From Desulfobacteraceae bacterium 4572_123 (GTDB taxonomy: Bacteria > Desulfobacterota > Desulfobacteria > Desulfobacterales > 4572-123), in the NCBI GenBank assembly GCA_002084545.1, contig NBLJ01000002.1, forward strand, positions 1-64,000: a DNA stretch of 64,000 nucleotides, given 5' to 3'. The notes under the pieces were generated by a model that did no database searches, was not told the DNA's origin, and saw nothing but the letters and a program-made list of their open reading frames with translations. This document shows, piece after piece, positions 17,504-27,440 of this stretch (the stretch's first letter is position 1; every line of letters starts with the position of its first letter). The translations under genes were made by a program, and so were the position numbers.

Positions 17504-18514
17504 TTATCCCGCAAATCGATAAATAACCGCACCCCAGGTCACTCCCGCCCCCAGACCCAGAAAAAGAAGGGTGCTCCCCTTGCCGATCAGTTTCATTTCA
17601 AGAGCTTCGTCCATGGCCAGCGGAATGGTGGCAGCGGTTGTGTTGCCGTAACGTTGAATGTTATGGAAAACCTTGCCTTTCGGAATATTCATTGTCTTCT
17701 GGTAAAACTGGTTAATGCGCATATTGGCCTGATGCGGAATAAAAAGATCGATATCATCCAGGTTAAGACCCGCTTTTTCAAGTACCTCAATGGTTACTTC
17801 GGGAAGTTTTTTAAGCGCCATTTTAAAAATAAGCTTACCGTCCATTTCAGGATAATGACGTCCCTCATCCAGTATTTTTTCGCTAATTCGGGGATTCAGC
17901 ATAGATGCAGGGGCTTCCAGCCAGAGACTTTTGGCAAATTCACCCTGAGCGTGCAAAGATGATGCGAGCACACCCACCTGTTCGTCGGATTCAATCCCTT
18001 CTATGCATACTGCGGCGGCACCGTCACCGAATATAACGGTAACATCCCGGCCCCTGGTTGTAATATCAAGACCAGTGCTGTGAACTTCCGCGCCTACCAG
18101 CAGGATCTTATTGTAAAGTCCACTGCGGATAAAGGCGTCGGCGGTGCTCAGGCCGTATAGAAAACCGGTGCACTGCTGGCGGATATCAAGAGCCGGCGTT
18201 GATTCTAATCCAAGTTTGTACTGCAGCAGACAGCCCGAACCCGGAAAATTAACATCCGGGCTTAAAGTTGCAAAAATAATCAGATCAATATCCCCGGCAG
18301 TCCAACCTGCCCGTTTCATGGCGATGAGTGAGGCTTCAAGGCCCAGGTCCGCAGGGCCCGTGCCGCCCTCTTCCTCAACCCAGTGTCTTTGCTCAATTCC
18401 GGTACGTTTCTGTATCCATTCACTGGAGGTATCCATCCACTTTGTAAGATCATTATTGGTTACGATTCGTGGAGGAAGATAACGGCCGGTTCCGGTAATC
18501 ATGGTTTTTTTCAT
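17504..18514 (-). CDS. fabH: 3-oxoacyl-ACP synthase III
   Basis: 336 aa. Catalytic triad C115 (DIRQQCTGFLYG), H261 (FIPHQANMRI) and N291 (YGNTTAATIP); C-terminal GLGAGVTWGAVIYRF. It condenses acetyl- or another acyl-CoA with malonyl-ACP to begin fatty acid synthesis. It stands alone, not in a fab cluster, upstream-adjacent to manA on the same strand (66-bp gap), so it may be a second copy or serve a special starter unit; this cannot be decided here. Confidence 0.92.
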   Translation of the reverse strand: MKKTMITGTGRYLPPRIVTNNDLTKWMDTSSEWIQKRTGIEQRHWVEEEGGTGPADLGLEASLIAMKRAGWTAGDIDLIIFATLSPDVNFPGSGCLLQYKLGLESTPALDIRQQCTGFLYGLSTADAFIRSGLYNKILLVGAEVHSTGLDITTRGRDVTVIFGDGAAAVCIEGIESDEQVGVLASSLHAQGEFAKSLWLEAPASMLNPRISEKILDEGRHYPEMDGKLIFKMALKKLPEVTIEVLEKAGLNLDDIDLFIPHQANMRINQFYQKTMNIPKGKVFHNIQRYGNTTAATIPLAMDEALEMKLIGKGSTLLFLGLGAGVTWGAVIYRFAG

Positions 18515-18580
18515 ATTACTTCCTTTTTCTGTAATTCAGTCAGATATATCGGATCGTATAACACAGTTCATGGGTATATT

Positions 18581-19783
18581 TCAAACAGGTACTGCCGCTT
18601 TATATAATAACAGTTCCCCCTTTATCGTATATTTTTGTACAATCGCGGGAATCATTACAGATATCCCCTTTTTCAGTTTAATTGCCCGATTTTTCAAATT
18701 CTGTATATATCCTTCTCCTTTGATACACAGGATGATCTCAAGACTCCTGTCAGCAGGGCCCTGGTAAATCTTCGAGCCATCAAGACGAATTACGGATAGT
18801 ACAAACTCTTCCACCGGGCAGGGATAGATACTTTCCAATGAATTTTTCGCAAATGGCACAAGAATTTCAGGTTTTTTCCCCTTAAAAGAAAGTATCCTGA
18901 CAAGTTCCGGCACATCCATATATTTGGGCGTCAGCCCGCCTCTTAATACATTGTCCGAACTGGCCATGATTTCCATGCCCATGCCTTCGAGATAGGCGTG
19001 CAGCTCACCGGCCTTAATAAACATGGCCTGACCCGGTTCCAAACAAATCAAATTTAAAATGACCGGTGCGAAAATACCCACATCCCCGGGATATTCATTG
19101 TGAAGTCTGACCATCCATTTAAAAACCGGATCATCTCCTGAAAACTTTGCAGCATTTTGAATCGCTTTAGTTACGACATTTTTTTTTATATCCGCATGCA
19201 GGTTCATTAAGTTCTTAAAAAACCGCTGGAGTCCTTTTGGGTCGGGCATATTCTCAAGATGGTCAATTTCCTTTGATAATTCATGGCCGCACACCTTCCT
19301 CATTCCGGAAACAATATCGGGTACCATGCGAAATCCGTTTAATGCCCAGAACCGAGTCAAGGCACAGATACATTCAGGTTTGTGGTTGATATCCCTGTAA
19401 TTCCGGTTAAAGGCATCTATCGGGATTTTCATGGAATTTTCCCTTGAAAATCCCCTGCGGGCCTGTTCCGAATCAGGATGTGCCTGAATTGAAAGCGGAC
19501 TGGCTATCGCAAGTACCTTAAAAAGATATGGTAATTGGTCGTTAAATTTTTTGGAAATGGCCTTGCCGAGCATTTCAACCGGATTGTCTCTGATCAATTC
19601 CGGCAGAGATACACACCTGTTGCCACACACGACCCGGGAAGGAGCTTTAGGGTGGGCTCCCATCCAGAGCTCTGCCTGGGGCTTTTTCGATGGTAGTGCC
19701 TGACCGGTAAGATCGGCAATAGCCGTATGCGAGCCCCATGCATATTCCTGAATGCTGTTTTTTAATATGGCTATTTTTATCAT
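18581..19783 (-). CDS. manA: mannose-6-phosphate isomerase, class I
   Basis: 400 aa, normal for type I enzymes. Zinc-site blocks are visible: QAHPDSEQAR, HKPECICALT and AGELHAYLEGMGMEIM followed by SSDNVLRGGLTPKY. N-terminal YAWGSHTAIADL is typical. It interconverts mannose 6-phosphate and fructose 6-phosphate, feeding GDP-mannose for surface polysaccharides or mannose use. It is divergent from plsC (39 bp). Confidence 0.94.
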   Translation of the reverse strand: MIKIAILKNSIQEYAWGSHTAIADLTGQALPSKKPQAELWMGAHPKAPSRVVCGNRCVSLPELIRDNPVEMLGKAISKKFNDQLPYLFKVLAIASPLSIQAHPDSEQARRGFSRENSMKIPIDAFNRNYRDINHKPECICALTRFWALNGFRMVPDIVSGMRKVCGHELSKEIDHLENMPDPKGLQRFFKNLMNLHADIKKNVVTKAIQNAAKFSGDDPVFKWMVRLHNEYPGDVGIFAPVILNLICLEPGQAMFIKAGELHAYLEGMGMEIMASSDNVLRGGLTPKYMDVPELVRILSFKGKKPEILVPFAKNSLESIYPCPVEEFVLSVIRLDGSKIYQGPADRSLEIILCIKGEGYIQNLKNRAIKLKKGISVMIPAIVQKYTIKGELLLYKAAVPV

Positions 19784-19822
19784 ATTCTGATAAACTTTTA
19801 TAAAATTATCTATGGATTTAAC

Positions 19823-20563
19823 ATGCGAAATCGTATTATTTCACTTAGTATATTATTTTTCATCGGCACCACGTCGGTTCTTTTTTTTATAATAGCCCTT
19901 GTAATATGGGCTTTTACAGTCCTGTTCGACCGGCGGCTGGTTATTTTGCATCGTTTTACATCATTATGGGCTTCCATTTATCTGTGGGTCGTTCCCGCCT
20001 GGTCGGTTTCCATTAAAGGGCGGGATAAAATTAAAAAAGATAGAACCTATCTGGTCGTATCCAACCATCAGTCCCAACTTGATATTCTTGCTGCCTTCAG
20101 ACTTTTTTTCCATTTCAAATGGGTGTCCAAAGCTGAAATTTTTAAAGTGCCCCTGATTGGCTGGAACATGGTTTTAAATCGGTATATCAAACTGAAACGG
20201 GGGGTCGGTAAAAGCGTTAAAACAATGATGCTTCAATGTGAAAAAACTCTGGCACAAGGCAGTTCGGTATATTTTTTCCCCGAGGGCACCCGTTCCAAAA
20301 CCGGCCTTTTAAAACAGTTTAAAACCGGCGCTTTTATTCTGGCGCATAAAACAAAATCACCTATTCTTCCAATTGTTATTAACGGAACAAAAAACGCTCT
20401 GCCCAAACACAGCATAAACTTCCATGGCCGACATTCTATAAGCGTCGAGGTCCTGGATGAAATTCCATATAAATATTATTCACACTTTTCCGTGGAGGAA
20501 ACCGCTGAATTTATTCGTCACAAAATAATTAAACACGTTGATGAACACAAGCTTATACACTAA
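19823..20563 (+). CDS. 1-acyl-sn-glycerol-3-phosphate acyltransferase (PlsC family)
   Basis: 246 aa. A hydrophobic N-terminus (about 6-35) anchors it in the inner membrane. HX4D motif NHQSQLD (H82, D87) and FPEGTRS (152-158) define the LPLAT family. It transfers an acyl chain to lysophosphatidic acid to form phosphatidic acid; other lysophospholipid acceptors are possible. It is a single-gene unit converging with efp. Confidence 0.9.
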   Translation: MRNRIISLSILFFIGTTSVLFFIIALVIWAFTVLFDRRLVILHRFTSLWASIYLWVVPAWSVSIKGRDKIKKDRTYLVVSNHQSQLDILAAFRLFFHFKWVSKAEIFKVPLIGWNMVLNRYIKLKRGVGKSVKTMMLQCEKTLAQGSSVYFFPEGTRSKTGLLKQFKTGAFILAHKTKSPILPIVINGTKNALPKHSINFHGRHSISVEVLDEIPYKYYSHFSVEETAEFIRHKIIKHVDEHKLIH

Positions 20564-20628
20564 AACAGGTAATCTATCAGCAACTATATGATTGCTCATG
20601 GCAGTTGATATTTTCGTTAATTACAAAA

Positions 20629-21192
20629 TTACTCCTTGACACGTTCAACATACTGACCGGTTCTTGTATCAATTTTTATCAGCGAGCCCTCATCGACAAA
20701 GGGTGGAACCTGAAGAACAAGGCCGGTTTCGAGCGTAGCAGGTTTTGAATCGCCCGAGGCGGTATCTCCCTTGACCCATGGATCGGTTTTTTCAATGCGT
20801 AGTTCAACAAAATTCGGCAGAGTGATGCCTATGGGGCTTCCGCCAAATAAAAGGGCGCTGCAGACAGTGTTTTCCTTAAGGAGGTCTTTAGCCTCGCTGA
20901 TCTGATCTTCTGTCAGGAATTCCTGTTCGTAGTTGGTGGTATTCATGAAACAGTAACTGCCCCCGTCATAATAAAGATACTCCATCTCAACTTCTTCCAG
21001 GTCGGCTTCCTTGAACTTTTCCCCGGATCGATACGTTCTGTCAAATTGGCTGCCTGTAATCATATTTTTTAATCTGCATTTGTAGAGGGCCTGCCCCTTG
21101 CCGGGTTTTACGAATTCAAACTGGACAATCACATACGGATCGCCATCGATTTCGATTTTCAGACCTTTTCTAAGATCGCCGCTTTCATACAT
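20629..21192 (-). CDS. efp: elongation factor P
   Basis: 187 aa, normal length with three beta-barrel domains. Begins MYESGDLRKGLKIEIDGDPY; the modifiable Lys is K32 in VKPGKGQA. It relieves ribosome stalling at polyproline. The Lys-type tip suggests a lysylation-type modification, but no modification gene is in the window. It is divergent from guaA (197 bp). Confidence 0.95.
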   Translation of the reverse strand: MYESGDLRKGLKIEIDGDPYVIVQFEFVKPGKGQALYKCRLKNMITGSQFDRTYRSGEKFKEADLEEVEMEYLYYDGGSYCFMNTTNYEQEFLTEDQISEAKDLLKENTVCSALLFGGSPIGITLPNFVELRIEKTDPWVKGDTASGDSKPATLETGLVLQVPPFVDEGSLIKIDTRTGQYVERVKE

Positions 21193-21389
21193 CTTTTTTA
21201 TTCCTCCTGAAATTACTTATTAAATAAAGTTGACTTTTTCCAAGTTCTCTAACATATTCACTTTGTTTTCGCAATTTGTTTAACCGCCCTGATGAAGTTA
21301 AAAAACAATAAATTGCATGACGAATTAATCAACAATCAAATTTTCCATAAATCAAGGATTGATGGTCAGCAACCTGTTGCGAGGTTTTT

Positions 21390-22919
21390 ATGATACTTGT
21401 TATTGATTTTGGTTCACAGTACAATCAACTAATTGCCCGCAGGGTCAGAGAGGCGCATGTCTTTTGCCAGATCGAACCACCCTCCATCAGCATGGATGCC
21501 ATCCGCAAACTTAATCCCGACGGCATTATTCTGTCGGGTGGACCGGCAAGTATTTATGACAAAAACAGTCCGAAAATCGATCGGGCCGTTCTGGATTTAA
21601 AAATTCCGATTCTTGGTATCTGCTACGGAATGCAGTTTATGGTTGACGCCTTGGGCGGCAATGTAGAACACGCCGGGAAGCGCGAATATGGTTTTGCCGA
21701 ATTTGAGGTCAAAAAACAGGAAGACATTTTTCAAAATGTCGATAAAAAAACAAAATGCTGGATGAGTCATGGCGATTCCATTGTAAAACTGCCCCGGGGA
21801 TTTTCCATCGCAGGATCCACGACAAATACCCGGATTGCGGCAGTGACCAACAAGAAAAAAAACCTTTACGGGCTTCAATTTCACCCCGAGGTCGAACATA
21901 CGGTTCAGGGGCAAACCATGCTGCGCAACTTTCTGTTTACTGTATGCGGATGCAAGCGCAACTGGAGCATGAAATCATTTGCCAAAGATGCGATCTCCCA
22001 GATCCGGGAAACAGTGCAGGATAAAAAAGTGATCCTGGGATTAAGCGGAGGGGTCGATTCATCAGTCAGCGCTGTTTTAATCAACGAGGCTATCGGTAAA
22101 AATCTTACATGCATTTTTGTGGATAACGGACTGTTACGAAAGGACGAAGCTGCAAAGCTCAAAAAGACACTTCGGCAGCACTTGAAAATTAAAATTCGAT
22201 TTGTCGCCGCCCGCAACCTTTTTCTAAATGCTCTGTCTAAAGTTACCGAGCCAGAAAAAAAGAGAAAAATTATCGGCAAAGTTTTTATGGATGTATTTGA
22301 AAAGGAAGCTAAAAAAATAACAGGGGCTGAATTCTTGGCCCAGGGGACGCTTTATCCCGATGTTATTGAATCGGTATCGGCATTTGGGGGACCATCCGCA
22401 GTTATCAAATCACACCATAATGTCGGGGGGCTGCCCGGCAAAATGAAACTCAAGCTTGTCGAACCCTTGAAATTTCTTTTTAAAGATGAGGTTCGCCTGT
22501 TGGGTGCGGAACTGGGAATGCCTGATGATCTTATCTGGCGCCAGCCGTTTCCCGGACCGGGCCTTGCCATCCGGATCATCGGAGAGATTACCCGCAAACG
22601 GCTGGCAATCCTGAGAGAAGCGGATGCACTTTTGCTTGAAGAAATAAGAGCAAGCGGGTATTATAAAAAGTTGTGGCAGTCGTTTGGTGTATTGCTGCCC
22701 ATAAAAAGCGTTGGTGTCATGGGCGATCAGAGAACCTATGAAAATATTCTTGCGATACGGGCCGTCACAAGCAGGGATGCCATGACGGCTGACTGGGCCA
22801 AACTGCCGCATAAACTTTTGGGAAAGATATCAAATCGAATGATTAACGAAGTAAAAGGAATAAACCGGGTCGTGTATGATATCAGTTCAAAACCGCCCGG
22901 AACTATTGAATGGGAATAA
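21390..22919 (+). CDS. guaA: GMP synthase (glutamine-hydrolysing)
   Basis: 509 aa. Class I glutamine amidotransferase domain (1-190) with C78 in GICYGMQ and the FHPEVEHT block; ATP pyrophosphatase domain with GLSGGVDSSV, and a GuaA C-terminal dimerisation domain ending KPPGTIEWE. It converts XMP to GMP. A possible small GCAAC/GTTGC hairpin lies just before the start codon. It is followed after 6 nt by the coiled-coil membrane protein. Confidence 0.97.
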   Translation: MILVIDFGSQYNQLIARRVREAHVFCQIEPPSISMDAIRKLNPDGIILSGGPASIYDKNSPKIDRAVLDLKIPILGICYGMQFMVDALGGNVEHAGKREYGFAEFEVKKQEDIFQNVDKKTKCWMSHGDSIVKLPRGFSIAGSTTNTRIAAVTNKKKNLYGLQFHPEVEHTVQGQTMLRNFLFTVCGCKRNWSMKSFAKDAISQIRETVQDKKVILGLSGGVDSSVSAVLINEAIGKNLTCIFVDNGLLRKDEAAKLKKTLRQHLKIKIRFVAARNLFLNALSKVTEPEKKRKIIGKVFMDVFEKEAKKITGAEFLAQGTLYPDVIESVSAFGGPSAVIKSHHNVGGLPGKMKLKLVEPLKFLFKDEVRLLGAELGMPDDLIWRQPFPGPGLAIRIIGEITRKRLAILREADALLLEEIRASGYYKKLWQSFGVLLPIKSVGVMGDQRTYENILAIRAVTSRDAMTADWAKLPHKLLGKISNRMINEVKGINRVVYDISSKPPGTIEWE

Positions 22920-22925
22920 GCTGCC

Positions 22926-23897
22926 ATGAATGAGAAATACAAATCCGATTTTAAAATTCGTATCGACGAGGATGAACCCGCTCGCTCCTTCCTTCATTCC
23001 GAAGTTGAAAATCAGCAAATAAACAAGCTTCGTAAACGAGTTACTTTTATGTCGGTTTTTACACTCTGTCTGCTTGCCCTTGCGCTCACTTTCGCATATA
23101 TCGAAATAAAAAAACAGATGGGTAGTTTTCATGTCAGCGGTTCCAACGGGTTTGAGACCCTTTCCCGGGACGTTGAGTCCAGATTTTCTTCGTTATCGGT
23201 GAAATATGCTGAAGTCGAAGCCAGGTTTTCAGAAAAAATAATCGCCATGGAAAAGTCCGTGACATCTGTAAAAACCAGTCTTGACAAAACCGCCGCATCC
23301 CTGAATAAATCCGTTGCATCCCTGAATAAATCCGTTGCGTTCCTGAATAAATCCGTTGTATCCGTAGAAAAAACATTAAAAAAAATCCAATCGTCCAAGA
23401 TCGATAAAAAAGCGCTTTCCAGTCTGAAAAAAGATGTATCCGCAAAGGTCATCACACTTCAAAAGGAGATGGAAAATCTTTCCTCCATGCTCCAAAATAC
23501 GGATAGTGAACACGCTGGAGAACTGGCGGAATTACGCCAGGAGCTTAAATCGATAAGCAGGAATATGGTTGATTTACAGGATTCCCTTTCCGATCTGGCC
23601 GCCGTTTCAATTCATAGTGTTACAAAAAAAGAGATGAAAGCAAACCTTCATGTTCAGTCCCTTGGTTTTCAAAACCAGGTGGATGAATTGACTACCCTGT
23701 TGAACAGAAATGACGACAAAATAGAAATCCTCATCAGCCGAATCGAGAATCTGAAAAAAGATTTTATTGAAATTGCAGGCATTGCACCTGACCAGCCTGC
23801 GCCGGCCCCCAAACAAATTCCTGAATCATCTGAAAACAAATTGACCGATGATTCCGCCATTATCGATGGCGGTGTAAAAGAGCAGAATATTCAATAA
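22926..23897 (+). CDS. single-pass membrane protein with long coiled coil
   Basis: 323 aa, no family recognised. A cytoplasmic N-terminus, one membrane helix (about 39-57: VFTLCLLALALTFAYIEI) and a long periplasmic-side coiled coil to about residue 285, then a Pro-rich tail. It contains heptad-like SLNKSVA repeats encoded by a 21-bp tandem repeat. It starts 6 nt after guaA and is probably co-transcribed, but no functional link is evident. Structural or scaffold roles are possible. Confidence 0.7.
   Translation: MNEKYKSDFKIRIDEDEPARSFLHSEVENQQINKLRKRVTFMSVFTLCLLALALTFAYIEIKKQMGSFHVSGSNGFETLSRDVESRFSSLSVKYAEVEARFSEKIIAMEKSVTSVKTSLDKTAASLNKSVASLNKSVAFLNKSVVSVEKTLKKIQSSKIDKKALSSLKKDVSAKVITLQKEMENLSSMLQNTDSEHAGELAELRQELKSISRNMVDLQDSLSDLAAVSIHSVTKKEMKANLHVQSLGFQNQVDELTTLLNRNDDKIEILISRIENLKKDFIEIAGIAPDQPAPAPKQIPESSENKLTDDSAIIDGGVKEQNIQ
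23295..23357 (+). repeat. 21-bp tandem repeat, three copies, in the coiled-coil gene
   Basis: Copies at 23295-23315, 23316-23336 (identical) and 23337-23357 (two to three changes), with a decayed fourth. Each encodes one seven-residue unit ending in LNKSV, so slippage changes coiled-coil length by whole heptads without frameshift. Confidence 0.9.
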
Positions 23898-24014
23898 TTA
23901 GAGATGCCGCATAACCAAAAGGCGGTACTTGCGAATTAATTCTTCCCGGCATTGATTAAAAAAATAGAATTTGCCAAGCATGGACTGCTGAAGCTGAAAA
24001 TCGTATAAAAGCCG

Positions 24015-25388
24015 CTAATGAAGGTAAGGCAGGCCGTGATAAACTTTTTGGCGGGCTTCCGAGGCTTTTAGCAGGGGAGGTACTTTGACATCCACGTAAT
24101 CAAAAACCCGGGCCTGTTTTTTCCCGGTAGTCGGCCGCAGAACTCTTCCAAGATATTGTATGACACGTCCGCTGAAACGAATGGGTGTTGCGAGAAACAG
24201 GGTAGACAGGTCACGGCAGTCAAAGCCTTCGCCTATCAATTGACCGGTGGCGATCAAAATTTTTACCATGCCCTGATCGAGTCTTTCCTTCACGCTTTTT
24301 CTCTGAATACCGGTTAGATCCCCGGTCAACAGATCCGCATTAATGTTAAACTTGTACTGCAAAATTGTACGCAAATTTTCGCAATGTTTTTTCCGGTCGG
24401 AAAGTACCAGGCAGACACCGGGGCTGGTTTGAATCTCATGTGCCACATCCGAAGCAATCAAGTGGTTGCGTCTGTCATCGGCGGTGAGCTCGGAGAGCAT
24501 TTTGCTGTATTCGTTAACCGGATCGTAATATGGTTTAAAATCCGTATTTCTTGTGAATATTTCAGCGTGCAGTATATGACCATTTTCAACCAGAACCGAC
24601 GGATCCACCTCATGATGTACATCCCCTAAATGCCAGAATATCAGCTGCGACAGCTTGTCGCGGCGCCAGGGCGTTGCTGAAAGGCCCAGCATATACCTGG
24701 AATCAAAACAGGTTACGGCTTCTGTAAATGTGCGGCTGGGACAGCGATGGCATTCATCGACAATTAAATAACCGATAAAGGGCGCCACCTCGTTTGCACA
24801 CTTATAAAGGCTCTGGACCAGAGCAACGGTAATTTTTTTTCCGATTTTTTTCCTGCCGCTGCCGATCAATCCAACTTCATCGACCGGAATGTTTAAAAAA
24901 GATTCTATCCGGTCGATCCATTGAAAGGCCAGATCCTTTGTGTGAACAACAATCAGGGCAGGCTGGCGCCTTATTGCTATCATATAAAGAGCGATAATCG
25001 TCTTGCCTGAACCGGTGGGTGAAGTCAGTGTGCCGAAATCCTTTTTCAGCATTACGGACGCAGCCTGCTGTTGAAACGATTTCAAACGTCCGCCAAATAA
25101 GATTTTTGTTTCCGCCATTTCGCGCCGCTGATCCATGATTTCATAGGGAACATCATGTTTCCGGCACAGAAGAATCAGATGGCGCATATAGCCACGGGGA
25201 ATTATCAGGCCGCTGTTTGCGCTTTTTTCATAAAACCGCAAAGATTTCGGCGTCCCCCTGTTCCATCTTCCCATCCGATTGTTTTCAAGCCATTTGGGGT
25301 TGGGAATTTTTAATTTTGCCGTAAGACTGCTTTTAATTTCAAAAGGGATATCCTGGAGGTGAAGATTATTTTTAATATATATTTTCAA
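24015..25388 (-). CDS. DEAD/DEAH-box (SF2, XPB/RadD-like) helicase
   Basis: 457 aa. Walker A SPTGSGKTI, DEAH-type box VDECHR, motif III GLSATPWR, and the helicase C domain ending with QYLGRVLRP and VFDYVDVKVP. It begins at TTG 25388 with AGGAT upstream. Such compact SF2 proteins unwind or translocate on DNA in repair; the closest bacterial analogues are RadD/YejH-like or XPB-like. There is no nuclease domain. It is isolated between the coiled-coil gene and a divergent HD protein. The substrate is not predictable. Confidence 0.82.
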   Translation of the reverse strand: MKIYIKNNLHLQDIPFEIKSSLTAKLKIPNPKWLENNRMGRWNRGTPKSLRFYEKSANSGLIIPRGYMRHLILLCRKHDVPYEIMDQRREMAETKILFGGRLKSFQQQAASVMLKKDFGTLTSPTGSGKTIIALYMIAIRRQPALIVVHTKDLAFQWIDRIESFLNIPVDEVGLIGSGRKKIGKKITVALVQSLYKCANEVAPFIGYLIVDECHRCPSRTFTEAVTCFDSRYMLGLSATPWRRDKLSQLIFWHLGDVHHEVDPSVLVENGHILHAEIFTRNTDFKPYYDPVNEYSKMLSELTADDRRNHLIASDVAHEIQTSPGVCLVLSDRKKHCENLRTILQYKFNINADLLTGDLTGIQRKSVKERLDQGMVKILIATGQLIGEGFDCRDLSTLFLATPIRFSGRVIQYLGRVLRPTTGKKQARVFDYVDVKVPPLLKASEARQKVYHGLPYLH

Positions 25389-25527
25389 ACCGTTATCCTG
25401 TTAACTCCAAGGGCTGGTTTCGAATTTCAGGTTCCAAATAATCCGTATCAAGCGCAATTGCAAGAGTTAATGTCATTTTCAGTACCTTGCCGCTTGCGCA
25501 TATTATTCGTGAAAAACAGTCTGTTTT

Positions 25528-26085
25528 ATGATAGAAGATACCATGCGGATACCTTCACAAAAACAATGCCGGCAGCTTATTCATAAAATGAAAATGATGG
25601 ACCATATTGTTGATCACAGTTGTCAGGTATGCCGGGTGGCACTTTTTCTGGCAGATCATTTAATAATACAAGGAATCGACCTAAACCGTGAACTGATACA
25701 TGCCGCGGCCATTCTGCACGATATCACCAAGTCCCGCAGTTTTGAAACCGGTGAAGATCATGCCGTGACAGGGGGCCGGTTGCTCACTGAAATGGGCTTC
25801 CCGGAAGTCGGCGACATTATCAGACAGCATGTGGTACTGGATTCAAACGTCAATGACCGGCCGCCTGGTGAAGCTGAAATCGTCAATTATGCCGATAAGC
25901 GCGTGCGTCATGACAAAATCGTCTCTTTAGAAAAGCGGATGATTTACATATTGCAGCGTTACGGCAAGTCGCCCGAACATTGTGTAAGAATTAAAAAACT
26001 CTGGCGGGAATCAGCATATATGGAAAAGAAACTTTTCGATTTACTGCCGTTTCAACCCGAGGATTGTTGTAAAATCAACCCTTAA
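25528..26085 (+). CDS. HD-domain phosphohydrolase
   Basis: 185 aa. The HD signature is complete: H in DHSCQV, the AAILHDITKS dyad, then DHAVTGG and ADKRVRHDK. It is a small one-domain HD protein; substrates could be nucleotides, cyclic nucleotides or tRNA ends. The start may be at 25528 or at ATG 25543 (MRIPSQKQ). Its 3' end overlaps the convergent mtaB by 11 bp. Confidence 0.85.
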   Translation: MIEDTMRIPSQKQCRQLIHKMKMMDHIVDHSCQVCRVALFLADHLIIQGIDLNRELIHAAAILHDITKSRSFETGEDHAVTGGRLLTEMGFPEVGDIIRQHVVLDSNVNDRPPGEAEIVNYADKRVRHDKIVSLEKRMIYILQRYGKSPEHCVRIKKLWRESAYMEKKLFDLLPFQPEDCCKINP

Positions 26086-27394
26086 AAAGTAGGCCGCATA
26101 CCCTGCCCTGCTCTGAAACGGATTCAATCCTTACATTTACAATGCTCTCCTTGAGATAATCCTCTCCTTGAAGCAGAATTGGGATATAGTTGTGGGTCGT
26201 GCCTTTTAAATGGCCCGTATCCCTGTCCCTTTTGCCCTCAATAAGAACTTTTGATATTTTTCCAATATTTTTTTTATAAAACAGTTTTTTTTTGGCAATG
26301 CCAAGTTCGCGCATTCGGCGGCATCGAGTTTTGACGACATCATGTTCTACCTGATCCGGAAATCCTGCCGCGGGCGTTCCCGATCTGGAGGAAAATGGAA
26401 ATACATGCAGGTACGTTACCGGCATTTCATTGATTAAATTATATGTATTTTCAAAAGCATCATCGGTTTCGCCGGGAAATCCAACCAGTATATCAGCACC
26501 TATTGCAGCATCCGGAAGCAAACCATGTATCTTTTGCACGAGTTCCTTGAAAAAAGCGCCGCTGTAGGGACGATGCATTCTTTGTAAAATGCTGTCATCT
26601 CCGCTTTGCAGAGGAATATGAAAATGATGGCAAAAGACCCCGGAAGAGGCCACCAGACAGATCATTTCCTCAGTGATCTCGTGGGGCTCGATGGAACTGA
26701 GCCGTACACGATCCATGGGCCTTGTTTCGTGAATTTGTCTCAGCATTTCAACCAGAGAGCTCGGGGGTGCAAAATCAAGTCCGTAATATCCCAGATGAAT
26801 GCCGGTCAACACGACTTCCTTAAATCCAGCGGTTTGCAGAGTATTTATATTATGCAGCACTTCGCCGGCAGGCATGCTGCGGCTTCGTCCCCGGGCATAG
26901 GGAACAATGCAGTATGTGCAAAAATTATTACAACCGTCCTGAATCTTGAGAAATGCCCTTGTTCTGCCGCCCCTGCCGGGGCAGGGGAAATTGGCGAATT
27001 TTTTTTCACCGGCAATATCATGACAAATCGTGACCGGATGCGAATTTTTATGTTCTGCAATTTTTGAAAGCATGGATGGAATTTTGTGCTTATCCGAGTG
27101 CCCGATGACATAATCGACGCCGGTGATTTTTTCCAGTTCCGACGGTTCGGTCTGGGCATAGCATCCGGTTACGATAATACACGCTTCGGGGTTTTTTCTT
27201 ACAGCCTTTCGGATGGCCTGCCTGGATTGCATGGAGGCCTTTTGAGTAACGGTACAGGTATTGATAATGCAAAGATCTGTACAAGTTTCATCGGCATTTG
27301 AATGCCACCCGGATTTTCTCAAATATTGTGACAATCCATCGGACTCATATTGATTGACCTTGCAGCCCAGCGTCATGACTTTAAATTTTTTCAT
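26075..27394 (-). CDS. mtaB: tRNA t6A37 methylthiotransferase
   Basis: 439 aa. Begins MKKFKVMTLGCKVNQYES, the MtaB hallmark. UPF0004 domain cysteines C11, C47 and C78, the radical SAM CNNFCTYC cluster, and a C-terminal TRAM domain (KVLIEGKRDRDTG region). It adds a methylthio group to t6A37 of tRNAs reading ANN codons, using two [4Fe-4S] clusters. It is the third gene of a run with NIL-ferredoxin and mnmA (47-bp gap to mnmA), suggesting a tRNA-sulfuration operon. Confidence 0.94.
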   Translation of the reverse strand: MKKFKVMTLGCKVNQYESDGLSQYLRKSGWHSNADETCTDLCIINTCTVTQKASMQSRQAIRKAVRKNPEACIIVTGCYAQTEPSELEKITGVDYVIGHSDKHKIPSMLSKIAEHKNSHPVTICHDIAGEKKFANFPCPGRGGRTRAFLKIQDGCNNFCTYCIVPYARGRSRSMPAGEVLHNINTLQTAGFKEVVLTGIHLGYYGLDFAPPSSLVEMLRQIHETRPMDRVRLSSIEPHEITEEMICLVASSGVFCHHFHIPLQSGDDSILQRMHRPYSGAFFKELVQKIHGLLPDAAIGADILVGFPGETDDAFENTYNLINEMPVTYLHVFPFSSRSGTPAAGFPDQVEHDVVKTRCRRMRELGIAKKKLFYKKNIGKISKVLIEGKRDRDTGHLKGTTHNYIPILLQGEDYLKESIVNVRIESVSEQGRVCGLLFKG

Positions 27395-27440
27395 AATCCC
27401 GCTAAGCCTTAGTCGCTTTCATTAAATAATAAGTTATCTC

